Source: Gallionella sp. UBA4121 (GTDB lineage: Bacteria > Pseudomonadota > Gammaproteobacteria > Burkholderiales > Gallionellaceae). Taken from it: a stretch of 26,712 nt of DNA. The translations under genes and the position numbers were made by a program. The stretch is from assembly GCA_002381565.1 (NCBI GenBank), contig DFWZ01000003.1:1-26712 (forward strand), read 5' to 3'. The notes under the pieces were generated by a model. The model searched no databases. It saw nothing but the letters and a program-made list of their open reading frames with translations, and was not told where the DNA came from. Below are positions 1 through 7,382 of this stretch, piece by piece; position 1 is the stretch's first letter, and each line of letters opens with the position of its first letter.

Positions 1-6
1 GTTTGT

Positions 7-35
7 AGGTAGCGCGCCCTTTGGGCGCGCTACCT
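7..35. terminator. Strong GC-rich hairpin, probable bidirectional terminator
   Basis: A perfect inverted repeat of 13 bp with a 3-nt loop (TTT on the plus strand) lies about 20 bp beyond the stop codon of the glycine-rich minus-strand gene. No long T-tract follows on either strand, so it is a stem-loop of terminator type rather than a textbook intrinsic terminator. Whatever lies left of the window may share it. Confidence 0.55.
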
Positions 36-53
36 TGTTCGGCGCAGGCAGGG

Positions 54-1022
54 TCAAAGCGGGCGAAAGGAAATGTATCCGTTGCCGCCCCGGGCGCCGG
101 GTTCGCATTCGGTCGCGGTGCCTTTGCCGCCGCCGCCACCGCTGCCTAGGGAGCCGCGCTCCGGCGCGATGTCTTCGCGGCCCGTGCTCTCGCCGCCGCC
201 TTCGCCGCCATGCCCAAGTCTTGCAGCTCCGCCACCGCCGCCTTCGCTCGCGCGCTTGTCAGCCGCCGAATAGTCGGTTCCAGCTTCACCCCCAACTCCC
301 GTACGCCCCGATGCGAGCTTGCTTGCGCCGGGTTCTGCTTCGTCTGCGGGTTTAAAGTCGCTTGCAGGGTGGCCACCTTGTCCGCCGCTGGTTTGTCCGG
401 GGCCGGAGCCGCCGTGCGCATCCATCTTGCCGGCCATTTGTTCGTTCTGACCTCGCGTGGGACTAACGTAGCTGTCGGCCCCGGGCGTTCCGATGACAAC
501 TTCGCCGGTCGAAACACGAACCATGTTGCTTGGGCTTCCAAGCCATCCGGGACCGCCGCCGAAGCCGGCAAGTGGCGCGCAGGCAGTTCCACCCGACCCG
601 CCTGCCCCAAGGGTGAGTTTATATACACCCTCGGTCAGATTGATCGTCGCTTGTGTTTCCACCGCGCCTGCGCCGCCGCCCCCTCCGCCGCCGCCCCCGC
701 CGCGTTGCTCACCTCTGTTGTAAGCTGGCGAAGTTCCGCCACCGCCACCTCCGCCGCCGTTGGCAAGATAAATCCGGTAGCGTCCTGCCGTAAGCCGGGA
801 TGCCGACGCCACGGCCCCGCGCGACTGTACTGTAAGCAAGCATTGCTGATTCACAGGATTGCCAACGACGTTCTTCATCGTAAACAGGCCCCGTTCCTTG
901 TCGTAATTGCTATCGAAACAATTCGGCAAACTGGACGTCGAGACCGGAGGTGCAGGCGGCACGGTGGTGCATCCCGTACCAATAACTACCATCAATGACA
1001 GAGTGAGCTTGGTGATCTTCAT
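54..1022 (-). CDS. Glycine-rich probable lipoprotein
   Basis: This encodes 322 residues. The ATG at 1022 is chosen because GGAG sits about 7 nt upstream and a signal peptide follows directly (MKITKLTLSLMVVIGTGC). Cys18 after a short hydrophobic stretch suggests lipidation, but the residue at -3 is Gly, so the lipobox is imperfect. After a Pro/Ser/Cys-containing N-terminal part (about 18-80) the chain becomes extremely glycine-rich, with uninterrupted runs of 8 and 10 Gly near the middle and further GGGGG blocks toward the end. It closes with a GGNGYISF-like motif, typical of the glycine-rich domains of phage tail tips and surface proteins. Those domains can fold as packed polyglycine-II helices; that fold is an inference here. 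Role unknown: possibly a surface or adhesive protein. It appears monocistronic, followed by the hairpin at 7-35, with 291 bp of featureless DNA separating it from pepD. Confidence 0.7.
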   Translation of the reverse strand: MKITKLTLSLMVVIGTGCTTVPPAPPVSTSSLPNCFDSNYDKERGLFTMKNVVGNPVNQQCLLTVQSRGAVASASRLTAGRYRIYLANGGGGGGGGTSPAYNRGEQRGGGGGGGGGGAGAVETQATINLTEGVYKLTLGAGGSGGTACAPLAGFGGGPGWLGSPSNMVRVSTGEVVIGTPGADSYVSPTRGQNEQMAGKMDAHGGSGPGQTSGGQGGHPASDFKPADEAEPGASKLASGRTGVGGEAGTDYSAADKRASEGGGGGAARLGHGGEGGGESTGREDIAPERGSLGSGGGGGKGTATECEPGARGGNGYISFRPL

Positions 1023-1313
1023 TTGAAATCTCCTTGATTTAAGGGTTGCATCCACCTTGATCCGACAAGTGACGACCTCATAGGCCAGCCTGTTTGGCGC
1101 CGGGCAAATCCTGCTCAAACCTGTTTTGCAACCAGCCCTTAGCTAATGTTGTCCCCGCAGTTGATATACGCGACCGCGCAGCAACGGCATGCCCGGATGA
1201 TCATATTGTTCCGCTGCATCGCCTTCCGTGCGCTGGCACACATAGTTTTTCTGACAGCCGTGTCCTGAGCATGACTCAAGCCCGGTTTTTGGCCGGCATG
1301 CGCGATGCCTTGC

Positions 1314-2771
1314 CTAAGCCTTTGCGAGCGCCTGCAATACGGCCTTGAGCAAAGTCCAGCAACGATCAACAGACTCGATTTCAACCTTCTCACCTGGCGC
1401 GTGTGCGCCGCGTATGTCGGGGCCGAAGGAAATCATGTCCAGATGCGGATGGCTTGCGGCGAGCAGGCCGCATTCGAGACCTGCGTGAATCACCTGCAAG
1501 CTGGCGGGCTGGCCGAATTCTGCGGTGTAGACCTGCTGGCACAGCGCGAGCAAGGGTGATGCCGGATTCGGCGTCCAGCCGGGATAAGCGCCGTCTTTCC
1601 ATGCCTGCAAGCCGTAGCTGGCAGCGTAGGCAATCATCTGGTCAGCCAGTGCGTCCGCCCTTGCGTCCAGCAGCGAGCGCACCTTGAACGTCGCGCGGAA
1701 TTCACCATCCTCCAATACTGCCACGCCGAGATTGCTTGAGGTGTCGGTCACACCGGGGAAGGCATCGCTCAAGTGCGAGACGCCGTTCGCGGCAATATCG
1801 AGGAAAGCGAGCAGCTGTTCTGCGTGTGCAATGGCGGTATCCGGTGGCGTGTCGTAATGCGTGCAGGCGAACGACACGCCGGCATCGGTTTGAGCAAACC
1901 GCGCCCGCCATGCCTCGTGCCGGTGCCGCACCCACTCGTCGATATTCGACGCCATACCGACGGGCAGTGCGCACACGGCAAATGCCTCGCGCGGTATCGC
2001 GTTGCGCGCCGTGCCGCCGCGCAAGCTGATCAGGCGCACGTCGGTGTGTGCAGACAGATCGCGCAGCGCTTCCGCCAGCAGCTTGATCGCATTGCCGCGT
2101 CCGAGATGGATGTCGATGCCTGAGTGTCCGCCTCTCAAACCCGCCACTTCCAGGCGTATCAGCGCGTAGCCCGACTGGACGGGCTCCTGTTCGCAATCGT
2201 GCCGCACCGCCACGTCCACGCCGCCTGCGCAGCCGAGATAAAAATGACCCCATTCCTCGGTGTCCAGATTGATCAGCGTCTTGCCCTGCAAGCTGCCGGC
2301 TGCTAACCCGCGCGCGCCATCCATGCCGGATTCCTCGTTGATGGTGAGCAGCACTTCCATAGCAGGATGAATCAAGTCCGGCTCCTCGAGGGCTGCCAGC
2401 GCGAGGGCTACGCCGATGCCGTTGTCGGCGCCCAGCGTGGTGTTTTCCGCCACCACCCAGCCATCCTTCACCACAGCGTTGACCGGATCGCGCAAAAAAT
2501 CGTGTTGTGTGCCGGAATTGGCCTGGCAGACCATGTCCAGATGCCCTTGCAGAATCACGCCGGGCTGCGACTCGCAGCCCGGACTCGCGGGCTTTTTCAG
2601 GATCAGGTTGCCTGCGGTATCGACGACAGAGGTAATCCCGCGCGCGCCAGCCCACTCGATCAGATGTGCGATCAATGCAGCCTCATGCAGCGATGATCGC
2701 GGTATGTCGCACAGCGTGGCAAAGTGCGCCCAGACAGTTTGCGGGTGCAGGTCTTCAAATAAGGATGGCAT
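1314..2771 (-). CDS. pepD: Aminoacyl-histidine dipeptidase (peptidase D, M20 family)
   Basis: Cytosolic metallodipeptidase that hydrolyses Xaa-His and related dipeptides. The chosen ATG at 2771 gives 485 residues, the same length as E. coli PepD, and begins as that family does; an upstream start at 2852 would overlap the preceding gene. Metal-site and catalytic motifs are all visible: QGHLDMV (His77, Asp79), GADNGIG (Asp116), INEESGMDGARGL (Glu146/Glu147), NLDTEE (Asp170) and a C-terminal GAHAPGE carrying the last histidine ligand. The lid/dimerisation region lies between. The gene starts 56 bp after the stop of the diguanylate cyclase on the same strand, so the two may be co-transcribed, although no strong Shine-Dalgarno site precedes it. 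The product is a housekeeping peptide-recycling enzyme; I see no regulatory link to c-di-GMP. Confidence 0.95.
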   Translation of the reverse strand: MPSLFEDLHPQTVWAHFATLCDIPRSSLHEAALIAHLIEWAGARGITSVVDTAGNLILKKPASPGCESQPGVILQGHLDMVCQANSGTQHDFLRDPVNAVVKDGWVVAENTTLGADNGIGVALALAALEEPDLIHPAMEVLLTINEESGMDGARGLAAGSLQGKTLINLDTEEWGHFYLGCAGGVDVAVRHDCEQEPVQSGYALIRLEVAGLRGGHSGIDIHLGRGNAIKLLAEALRDLSAHTDVRLISLRGGTARNAIPREAFAVCALPVGMASNIDEWVRHRHEAWRARFAQTDAGVSFACTHYDTPPDTAIAHAEQLLAFLDIAANGVSHLSDAFPGVTDTSSNLGVAVLEDGEFRATFKVRSLLDARADALADQMIAYAASYGLQAWKDGAYPGWTPNPASPLLALCQQVYTAEFGQPASLQVIHAGLECGLLAASHPHLDMISFGPDIRGAHAPGEKVEIESVDRCWTLLKAVLQALAKA

Positions 2772-2827
2772 GTTGGCAGATGGTAAAGTTGTATTGTTCG
2801 GGTGTGCCTGCCGGAGCAGCAGGGTGA

Positions 2828-4003
2828 CTATCCGTTGTCGCTCCCGAAGCATACAACCTTGTTGCGACCGGTCTGTTTGGCGGTATAGAGCGCGACATCG
2901 GCCTCTGCGAGCAATTCCTTCAGTTCGCGCGCGGCATTAACCGGGCAGATAGAAATGCCGATGCTGACCGTAACGGGGAGCTTCCCTTTTTTGGTATCGA
3001 ATGAAGTGGAGGCGATTGATTCACGCAACGATTCGGCCAGTTTCAATGCGCCGGCCATGTCGGTATCAGGCGCGACTGCGCAGAACTCCTCGCCGCCATA
3101 ACGCCCAAGCAGGTCGTAACCGCGCAGCCGCTCCGAAAGCAGGTCGGCAACTTTGCTCAATACTTCGTCACCTGTGGGGTGGCCGTGGATATCGTTGATG
3201 AGTTTGAAGTGATCCACGTCTATCATCATCAACGCCAGCGGCGCGCCGCTGCGCCGCGCCAGAGCCTGTTCGGCGCGCTCCATCAGTGCACGCCGGTTGG
3301 GAATCTGGGTGAGGCAGTCTGTCATCGCCAGCTGCATGATGTCACGATCCGAGCGCTCTTTGACCATCAGCACGAAGCCGATTGAACCCAGTAGCGATGC
3401 CGCCATGATGGCGATAAAAGTGATGATTTGAACAGGCTGGGGCGCCAGGCCATTCGTAGCCTGAGCAAATTCACTGTGTCCCGTCAGGGCAACCAGCGCA
3501 CGTAAACCCATCACCAGCATGAGCATGACGACTCCGACGAGCAGCAAGCGCCATGCCCGCCCGGTACGCGCAGCCTGATCGGATAACAGCGCGCGTGCGA
3601 TGAGCAGCAGCTGAAAGATGAAAATCAGACTTCCCCAGATGAAGCGAGCGCGTATGTCATCCACCAGAATGAATGCCATTACCAGCGTCGCCGCCACCGG
3701 CGCAAAATACTGCCAGTTCGACGCCCGACGTTGCTGAAATTCATAAAGCGCCGCCAGTACCATTGCATGCGAAGCAGCCTTGAGTCCGTTCGCCAGGACA
3801 ATTGTGATCACATCAGAAAAAGTCCCGCGTGAGTCTCCCACTATCCACACCAGGGTTTCCAGAAAAAGCGCCGCAGCCCATTTTTCCATGCCATCCCGTC
3901 TGCCGTTGCCCGCCTGTCCGTGAACGGCGACAAGCAGGCCCAGCATCATCAGGGCGTCGGTCAGGATCAGCGAAAACAGCAGCGTATGAGGGTCGAGGTT
4001 CAT
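2828..4003 (-). CDS. Membrane-bound diguanylate cyclase (GGDEF domain)
   Basis: This makes c-di-GMP from two GTP at the inner membrane. From the ATG at 4003 the protein is 391 residues; a GTG at 4057 is a possible alternative. Residues 1-215 hold about six to seven hydrophobic segments with short loops, a membrane sensor of no named family that I can assign. The GGDEF domain occupies about 225-390. Its active-site motif is GGEEF (303-307), preceded by the metal-binding Asp in MMIDVDHFK (Asp262). The inhibitory I-site RxxD is present as R294-G-Y-D297, exactly five residues before GGEEF, so product feedback inhibition is expected. Together these indicate an active, self-limiting cyclase. What the membrane domain senses is unknown. 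pepD follows on the same strand. Confidence 0.93.
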   Translation of the reverse strand: MNLDPHTLLFSLILTDALMMLGLLVAVHGQAGNGRRDGMEKWAAALFLETLVWIVGDSRGTFSDVITIVLANGLKAASHAMVLAALYEFQQRRASNWQYFAPVAATLVMAFILVDDIRARFIWGSLIFIFQLLLIARALLSDQAARTGRAWRLLLVGVVMLMLVMGLRALVALTGHSEFAQATNGLAPQPVQIITFIAIMAASLLGSIGFVLMVKERSDRDIMQLAMTDCLTQIPNRRALMERAEQALARRSGAPLALMMIDVDHFKLINDIHGHPTGDEVLSKVADLLSERLRGYDLLGRYGGEEFCAVAPDTDMAGALKLAESLRESIASTSFDTKKGKLPVTVSIGISICPVNAARELKELLAEADVALYTAKQTGRNKVVCFGSDNG

Positions 4004-4308
4004 GTCGTTATGGTTTAATTGCTTCGTCCGTCTAGAAAAGTGGGAAAAGACCGCCACACTATAATAATGTCCATTATGCCATCATTGGTTAGATGCGATG
4101 TTCCCGCGCCGGGATGGATATTCGGCGATTTTAATCCGGCTGCTTTAACTCACGCAGAAATCGTGGGCTGCCCCGATGATACAAGTTGTGAAGTACCATG
4201 AGCGGCAAACCATTTTCCGGCAGTTACCATTCTGCTGCCTGGGAAATTCCGACAGGCATGCAACATGGTCTGATTATGCATGCGCCATAAAATCTGACGA
4301 AAGAAATC
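4004..4308. promoter_or_regulatory. Divergent intergenic region with an ATAATG/CATTAT palindrome
   Basis: This 305-bp gap separates the minus-strand cyclase from the plus-strand methyltransferase and must carry both promoters. The clearest site is a perfect 6+6 palindrome, ATAATG-TC-CATTAT, at 4064-4077, some 60 bp before the cyclase start, beside a TATAGT hexamer on the minus strand (4058-4063) that could be its -10. The palindrome could be a regulator site; the half-sites loosely resemble Fur half-sites, but I cannot assign a regulator. No convincing gene is seen. A short open frame around 4019-4201 has no start context or recognisable protein. Confidence 0.3.
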
Positions 4309-4977
4309 ATGATCCCCTATAAACTGATCGATACCGCATCCTGGGCGGGTGCAGCGTTGCGATTATACCAGCGCGGTGACGAGTTCTCCATCCGCGTGGA
4401 TAAAGCGGGCGAACTGATGAACAGTCGTGCGCATCACTCGGAGGAGGTGCTCGCTGAACTGGCATGCAGGATGATTGCCGGACGGGATAAGCCGCACCTG
4501 CTGGTGGGTGGTCTCGGTATGGGTTTTACGCTGGCGGCAGTGTTATCCCACACGGGCCCGGATGCGCGGGTAACGGTGTCCGAATTAATACCTGCGGTCG
4601 TGCGCTGGAACCGGGATTATATGAGTAGTCTTGCCGGGTTTCCGCTGGCTGATGCGCGTGTTCAAGTGCTGGAGCTGGATGTAGGACGGGTGATGCAGGA
4701 GCATCAAAACTTCGACGCCATCATGCTGGATGTCGATAACGGCCCGAGCTCATTCACCCATGATGACAATGATGCGTTATACAGCCTGCGCGGGCTGGGC
4801 CTGGCTTTTAATGCGCTCAAGCCGGGCGGCGTGCTCACCGTCTGGTCGGCCTGTTCTGACCCCGAATTTACCCGGCGCATGAAGAAGGCGGGTTTTGAGG
4901 TGACAGAACAACGTGTCGGGTCGCACGCATCAAAGCGCGGCAACCGTCACGTTATCTGGATCGGTGTCCGTCCATAA
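4309..4977 (+). CDS. Spermidine-synthase-like class I methyltransferase
   Basis: This 222-residue protein has the Rossmann fold of the spermidine synthase/SAM-methyltransferase superfamily. The glycine-rich cofactor loop is GGLGMG (67-72). It is followed by an acidic residue at the end of the next strand (SELIP, Glu92), LELDVG (about 121-126) and the LDVDNGP segment (140-146) in the position of the DSTDP loop of true spermidine synthases. The N-terminal beta domain typical of SpeE is short here and the DSTDP signature is altered, so the polyamine substrate is doubtful. It is better described as a SpeE-like methyltransferase or aminopropyltransferase of unknown substrate. The ATG at 4309 has an AAAGA element upstream. 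It stands alone on the plus strand, transcribed away from the cyclase. Confidence 0.75.
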   Translation: MIPYKLIDTASWAGAALRLYQRGDEFSIRVDKAGELMNSRAHHSEEVLAELACRMIAGRDKPHLLVGGLGMGFTLAAVLSHTGPDARVTVSELIPAVVRWNRDYMSSLAGFPLADARVQVLELDVGRVMQEHQNFDAIMLDVDNGPSSFTHDDNDALYSLRGLGLAFNALKPGGVLTVWSACSDPEFTRRMKKAGFEVTEQRVGSHASKRGNRHVIWIGVRP

Positions 4978-4996
4978 CACCTGATAAACGCAGATT

Positions 4997-5170
4997 TCAG
5001 CCATGTTGCTTTTGACGTTCCAGCAAAGACGCGCGCAACGTATCAAACACCTTACCTTGCGGAATGAGACGGTTCTTTTGAGTGTCGGTCTCGCCCTGAA
5101 GCATCAGCTTCAACATCCATAAAGCATCATGTCTGGCCGCATTGCTTTGATAAACGGTTTCGATTGGCAT
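4997..5170 (-). CDS. Small hypothetical protein (57 aa) next to antitoxin genes
   Basis: A short ORF from an ATG at 5170 to a TGA at 4997 gives 57 residues beginning MPIETVYQSNAARHDALWML and ending in a charged helix-like stretch. The composition looks like a real soluble protein rather than a random frame. It starts 12 bp after the stop of the truncated HigA-like gene on the same strand, suggesting joint transcription, but its Shine-Dalgarno region is weak. The segment with an NRLIPQGKVFDTLRASL pattern is reminiscent of the tails of small antitoxin proteins, but I do not recognise the family. It may be a complete small gene or the remnant of one. Confidence 0.4.
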   Translation of the reverse strand: MPIETVYQSNAARHDALWMLKLMLQGETDTQKNRLIPQGKVFDTLRASLLERQKQHG

Positions 5171-5182
5171 AGGCAACGTCGG

Positions 5183-5407
5183 TTAAACCAAAACGTCCAG
5201 CCCGTTGCGTTCTACTATGTTCAGCAATTTGAGCGCAATGCCGCTTGGTTTTTTCTCGCGCAAGCCTTTAATTTCCGCGGGCTGCATGACATGAACGGGC
5301 AAAAGGCAGAGCTTGTCAAATTCGCGCATCGTCACGTCTGCAATCGTGCCGGATTTATGCAGACCGGTTGCGGTTTGATGCACCGCATCGAGGATTTTAC
5401 TTTTCAT
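5183..5407 (-). pseudogene. HigA-like antitoxin lacking its helix-turn-helix core
   Basis: The 74-residue product starts MKSKILDAVHQTATGLHKSG and continues with TMREFDKLCLLPV, the N-terminal signature of the COG2944/HigA-type antitoxin regulators (usually about 100 residues). It ends with the family's C-terminal motif (KPSGIALKLLNIVERNGLDVLV-like tail). Between LREK and KPSG the DNA-binding helix-turn-helix of roughly 25-30 residues is missing, while the frame stays open, so this looks like an in-frame internal deletion ending near an A-run. An AGGAG ribosome site lies 9 nt before the ATG, so the product may still be made. No RelE/HigB toxin is seen beside it. It is probably a decayed orphan antitoxin; a deliberately short non-DNA-binding form is a less likely alternative. 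Confidence 0.65.
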
Positions 5408-5468
5408 TTTCGCAAATCTCCTTCAACTTGTTTTCAGCAGCAACAAACTACGGTTCTCCGCGAATACA

Positions 5469-5855
5469 TCATACCTCCCGCACCCCTTCCCCGTACTTCG
5501 CCACCAGTTTATCCGCTGTCAGCAGCAACATGCCTTCCACGCGCGCCTGTGCGATCAGGATACGGTCGAACGGGTCTTTGTGAATTGGGGGCAGTTCGTT
5601 CACCGCGACGGCATGTTCGCTGGTCACGGAGAGTTCACGATATCCATTGACCGATAGCATGCGCCATAAACGTCGCGAATCAACCTTGAAATCGGGACGA
5701 TCAAGCGCATTTTTTATGGTAACTTCCCACAGGCTGGCCGAGCTAAACATGAGCTGATTGGCCGGATCGAGCAGCAAATCCCGCGCTTTGGCCGACAGAC
5801 ATTCAGGTTCACTTGCAGCCCACAGCAACAAATGGGTGTCGAGCAGCAGATTCAC
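5469..5855 (-). CDS. VapC-like PIN-domain ribonuclease toxin
   Basis: This 128-residue PIN-domain protein is the toxin of a type II toxin-antitoxin pair; such proteins cleave tRNA or rRNA when freed from the antitoxin. The four acidic active-site positions are visible: Asp6 in LLLDTH, Glu44 in SLWEV, Asp97 in KDPFDRILIAQA and Asp115 in LLTAD. Length and motif spacing are normal, so the gene looks intact. It uses a GTG start at 5855 that overlaps the antitoxin's TGA by 4 bp (GTGA), implying translational coupling. The RNA target cannot be told from sequence. Its Phd-type partner is encoded just upstream. Confidence 0.9.
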   Translation of the reverse strand: MNLLLDTHLLLWAASEPECLSAKARDLLLDPANQLMFSSASLWEVTIKNALDRPDFKVDSRRLWRMLSVNGYRELSVTSEHAVAVNELPPIHKDPFDRILIAQARVEGMLLLTADKLVAKYGEGVREV

Positions 5856-6094
5856 GCAATCTTGCCTTCAAACATTCCTGCAATTTCGCCGCTGCCCATC
5901 TGGTCAAAATCGTCCGGCACCTGAAACTCCCCGGCCATAAACCCCAGACGACTGGACGTTTCCGCCTTATCCAGCGGAATCACCTTGACCATCGGCCTGC
6001 CTGCCTTGGCAATGATGAACGCCTCACCCTGTGCCGCCTGCTCTACCAGACGGGATAGCTGAGTTTTGGCATCGTGAATATTGACAGTCAACAT
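5852..6094 (-). CDS. Phd/YefM-family antitoxin (partner of the PIN toxin)
   Basis: This 80-residue antitoxin begins MLTVNIHDAKTQLSRLVEQA, followed by GEAFIIAKAGRPMVKVIPLD, the classic Phd/YefM N-terminal DNA-binding fold. The acidic C-terminal tail (about 45-80) should wrap around and neutralise the PIN toxin. A strong GGAGG lies 6 nt before the ATG, matching the usual excess of antitoxin over toxin. Phd/YefM proteins repress their own operon, and an inverted repeat just upstream is a candidate operator. Toxin and antitoxin overlap by 4 bp. Confidence 0.9.
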   Translation of the reverse strand: MLTVNIHDAKTQLSRLVEQAAQGEAFIIAKAGRPMVKVIPLDKAETSSRLGFMAGEFQVPDDFDQMGSGEIAGMFEGKIA

Positions 6095-6109
6095 AGCAAC
6101 CTCCGGATG

Positions 6110-6127
6110 AACTAATGGCAGTTAGTT
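6110..6127. promoter_or_regulatory. Candidate antitoxin operator (AACTAA/TTAGTT inverted repeat)
   Basis: A perfect 6+6 inverted repeat, AACTAA-N6-TTAGTT, begins 16 bp upstream of the antitoxin start codon, beyond its GGAGG. Its position suits an autoregulatory site for the Phd-type antitoxin. The call rests on position and symmetry only. Confidence 0.35.
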
Positions 6128-6213
6128 TACATCAGGCGCGTGAAATGGCAAGTGGCTGTGGGCTCAAACTGTCGGATGTGATAATGCAATACCTGCCCCC
6201 CGCGATTTGGGTG

Positions 6214-6366
6214 TCAAATGTTAGGCTTGACCCCGAGGTGCCTCTGCGAAAGGGACAGGAACGGCTTGAAGTCCACCGTCTGCACCGTGCCGTCATTGAA
6301 AGACAGGCGCAGCACCATAGTCGCCGACCTATTCCACCGTCGTGATGTTGATCGTGCAGGAATCAT
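6214..6366 (-). pseudogene. Broken DUF2442-family gene remnant
   Basis: One minus-strand frame reads MVLRLSFNDGTVQTVDFKPF, the core of DUF2442 proteins. In the neighbouring frame, immediately upstream, the DNA reads INITTVE-stop-VGDY, which is the expected preceding segment (ITTVEYVGDYVLRL) with a TAG at the Tyr codon and a frameshift just after VGDY. Downstream, after FLSLSQRHLG, the family's remaining residues (the WGDYDLCFPIADL-like part) are missing. The gene is therefore interrupted by a stop and a frameshift and truncated at its 3' end. DUF2442 genes are common in the same accessory islands as toxin-antitoxin loci. Intact function is not expected. Confidence 0.55.
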
Positions 6367-6403
6367 TTAAGCATTCTCGTAATGCGTTCCGACTTTACAG
6401 GTG

Positions 6404-6484
6404 GCGTAGGGGGCAATAAGCGTAGCGCATTGCACCAGAAAGCTATCATGCGGCGCAATGCCCGTTGGTTATTGCGCCCTACGC
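6404..6484. repeat. REP-like imperfect palindrome (GCGTAGGG...CCCTACGC)
   Basis: The arms 6404-6436 and 6452-6484 are imperfect inverted repeats of about 33 bp. The outer part pairs GCGTAGGG with CCCTACGC and continues through a GCAATAA/TTATTGC block and a GCATTGC/GCAATGC block, with a 15-bp spacer. This kind of GTAGGGCGCAATAA...TTATTGCGCCCTAC sequence is a familiar dispersed palindrome in betaproteobacterial intergenic DNA. It lies just beyond the 3' end of the homing-endonuclease gene and may mark that insertion's edge or act as its terminator. Confidence 0.6.
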
Positions 6485-6502
6485 GGGCTTGGACTCATCA
6501 GT

Positions 6503-7333
6503 TCAGATATATTCCCACTCCATTCCACCTGTTTTTTTGCGTTTACCAGAACAACACAAAGATATTTTTGAATTTTGGCAACCTGTATCTTTGGATGCCT
6601 CAGTCAATGAATTGTAAATAGCACCTGTCGTTATACAAAGAACCTTGCGGCGGCGGGATTCTTGCATTGCTTCTGTTTTGTAAAAACCAACATTCCACCC
6701 CTCTGGAATTGGTTCATTTTTTTCATGCCGTTTGTATATCCCATCTTTGTTGATCCACAAAAAAATAGAACCGTAGCACCCATTATCCTTCCCAACTCGA
6801 GCTGATTTTTTCTTATGCGCCGCTAACTCCTCTTGGGTTTTACCTACTCGCCAATCCTTCCCAAACATTGGGTTCTTTTCACCAATCAATGGTGTTACAG
6901 CACCACCAACTTTCTCTCCTTTTCGAGACCTTCCATACATTGGATTCTTATTGCCGGGTAGCGAACATTTAAGACGAAGTGCTGGAGAGGCATATATCTG
7001 TTTTATATACGCAGACCATTCTTCTCCATATGCACCGCGTCCTCGTGAAGCGGGAAGAATGTTGTACCCATTTGCTATTGAGTTATTGTCGGCGATGAGT
7101 TGTTTTTCAATTTCCGCCAAATCTTCGACGCTGCCGTATGTTTGAACAAAAATTACCTCAAATACAAAATTACTTGCTCCATATTTTTTAAAGGCAGCGT
7201 ATAGCTTTCTGCATCCTTTGCGTGAGCCCTTAAAGTGATCACGTTCCCTTTGCAATAAATTCGATGACATACCAATGTATGTTTTACCATTCAACTTATT
7301 GGCAATTCGATAGCAACCTGCAATCTTTTCCAT
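6503..7333 (-). CDS. GIY-YIG homing endonuclease with NUMOD domains
   Basis: From the ATG at 7333 the protein is 276 residues. The N-terminal GIY-YIG nuclease domain (about 5-95) shows GCYRI, NGKTYIG (Tyr19-Ile-Gly21), the catalytic-type Arg29 and a Glu near 76 in EIEKQLIADN, ending in GYNIL. The middle carries two NUMOD3-type DNA-binding repeats, NKNPMYGRSRKG and EKNPMFGKDW. Next comes a WINKDGIYKR...PEGW segment, and the C-terminus has a NUMOD1/IENR1-like module (CITTGAIYNSLTEASKDTGC...ISLCCSGK). This architecture is typical of free-standing phage or intron-encoded homing endonucleases, which nick a specific site to copy themselves. The DNA is clearly more AT-rich than its neighbours, indicating transfer. 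It starts 50 bp after the ettA stop codon. No intron boundaries are evident. No good ribosome site is seen. Confidence 0.9.
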   Translation of the reverse strand: MEKIAGCYRIANKLNGKTYIGMSSNLLQRERDHFKGSRKGCRKLYAAFKKYGASNFVFEVIFVQTYGSVEDLAEIEKQLIADNNSIANGYNILPASRGRGAYGEEWSAYIKQIYASPALRLKCSLPGNKNPMYGRSRKGEKVGGAVTPLIGEKNPMFGKDWRVGKTQEELAAHKKKSARVGKDNGCYGSIFLWINKDGIYKRHEKNEPIPEGWNVGFYKTEAMQESRRRKVLCITTGAIYNSLTEASKDTGCQNSKISLCCSGKRKKTGGMEWEYI

Positions 7334-7382
7334 TAGAGTCAAATTTACAGAGGGGTAGGCCACAATTAATTGCCCCAGCCTA

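Noticed and set aside
73..998. Plus-strand Pro/Ala/Arg-rich frames opposite the glycine-rich gene
   Set aside because: They are complements of GGN codon runs; the minus frame has a ribosome site and signal peptide.
1023..1313. Small gene between the glycine-rich gene and pepD
   Set aside because: Frames of about 84 residues exist on both strands but none has a good start or natural composition.
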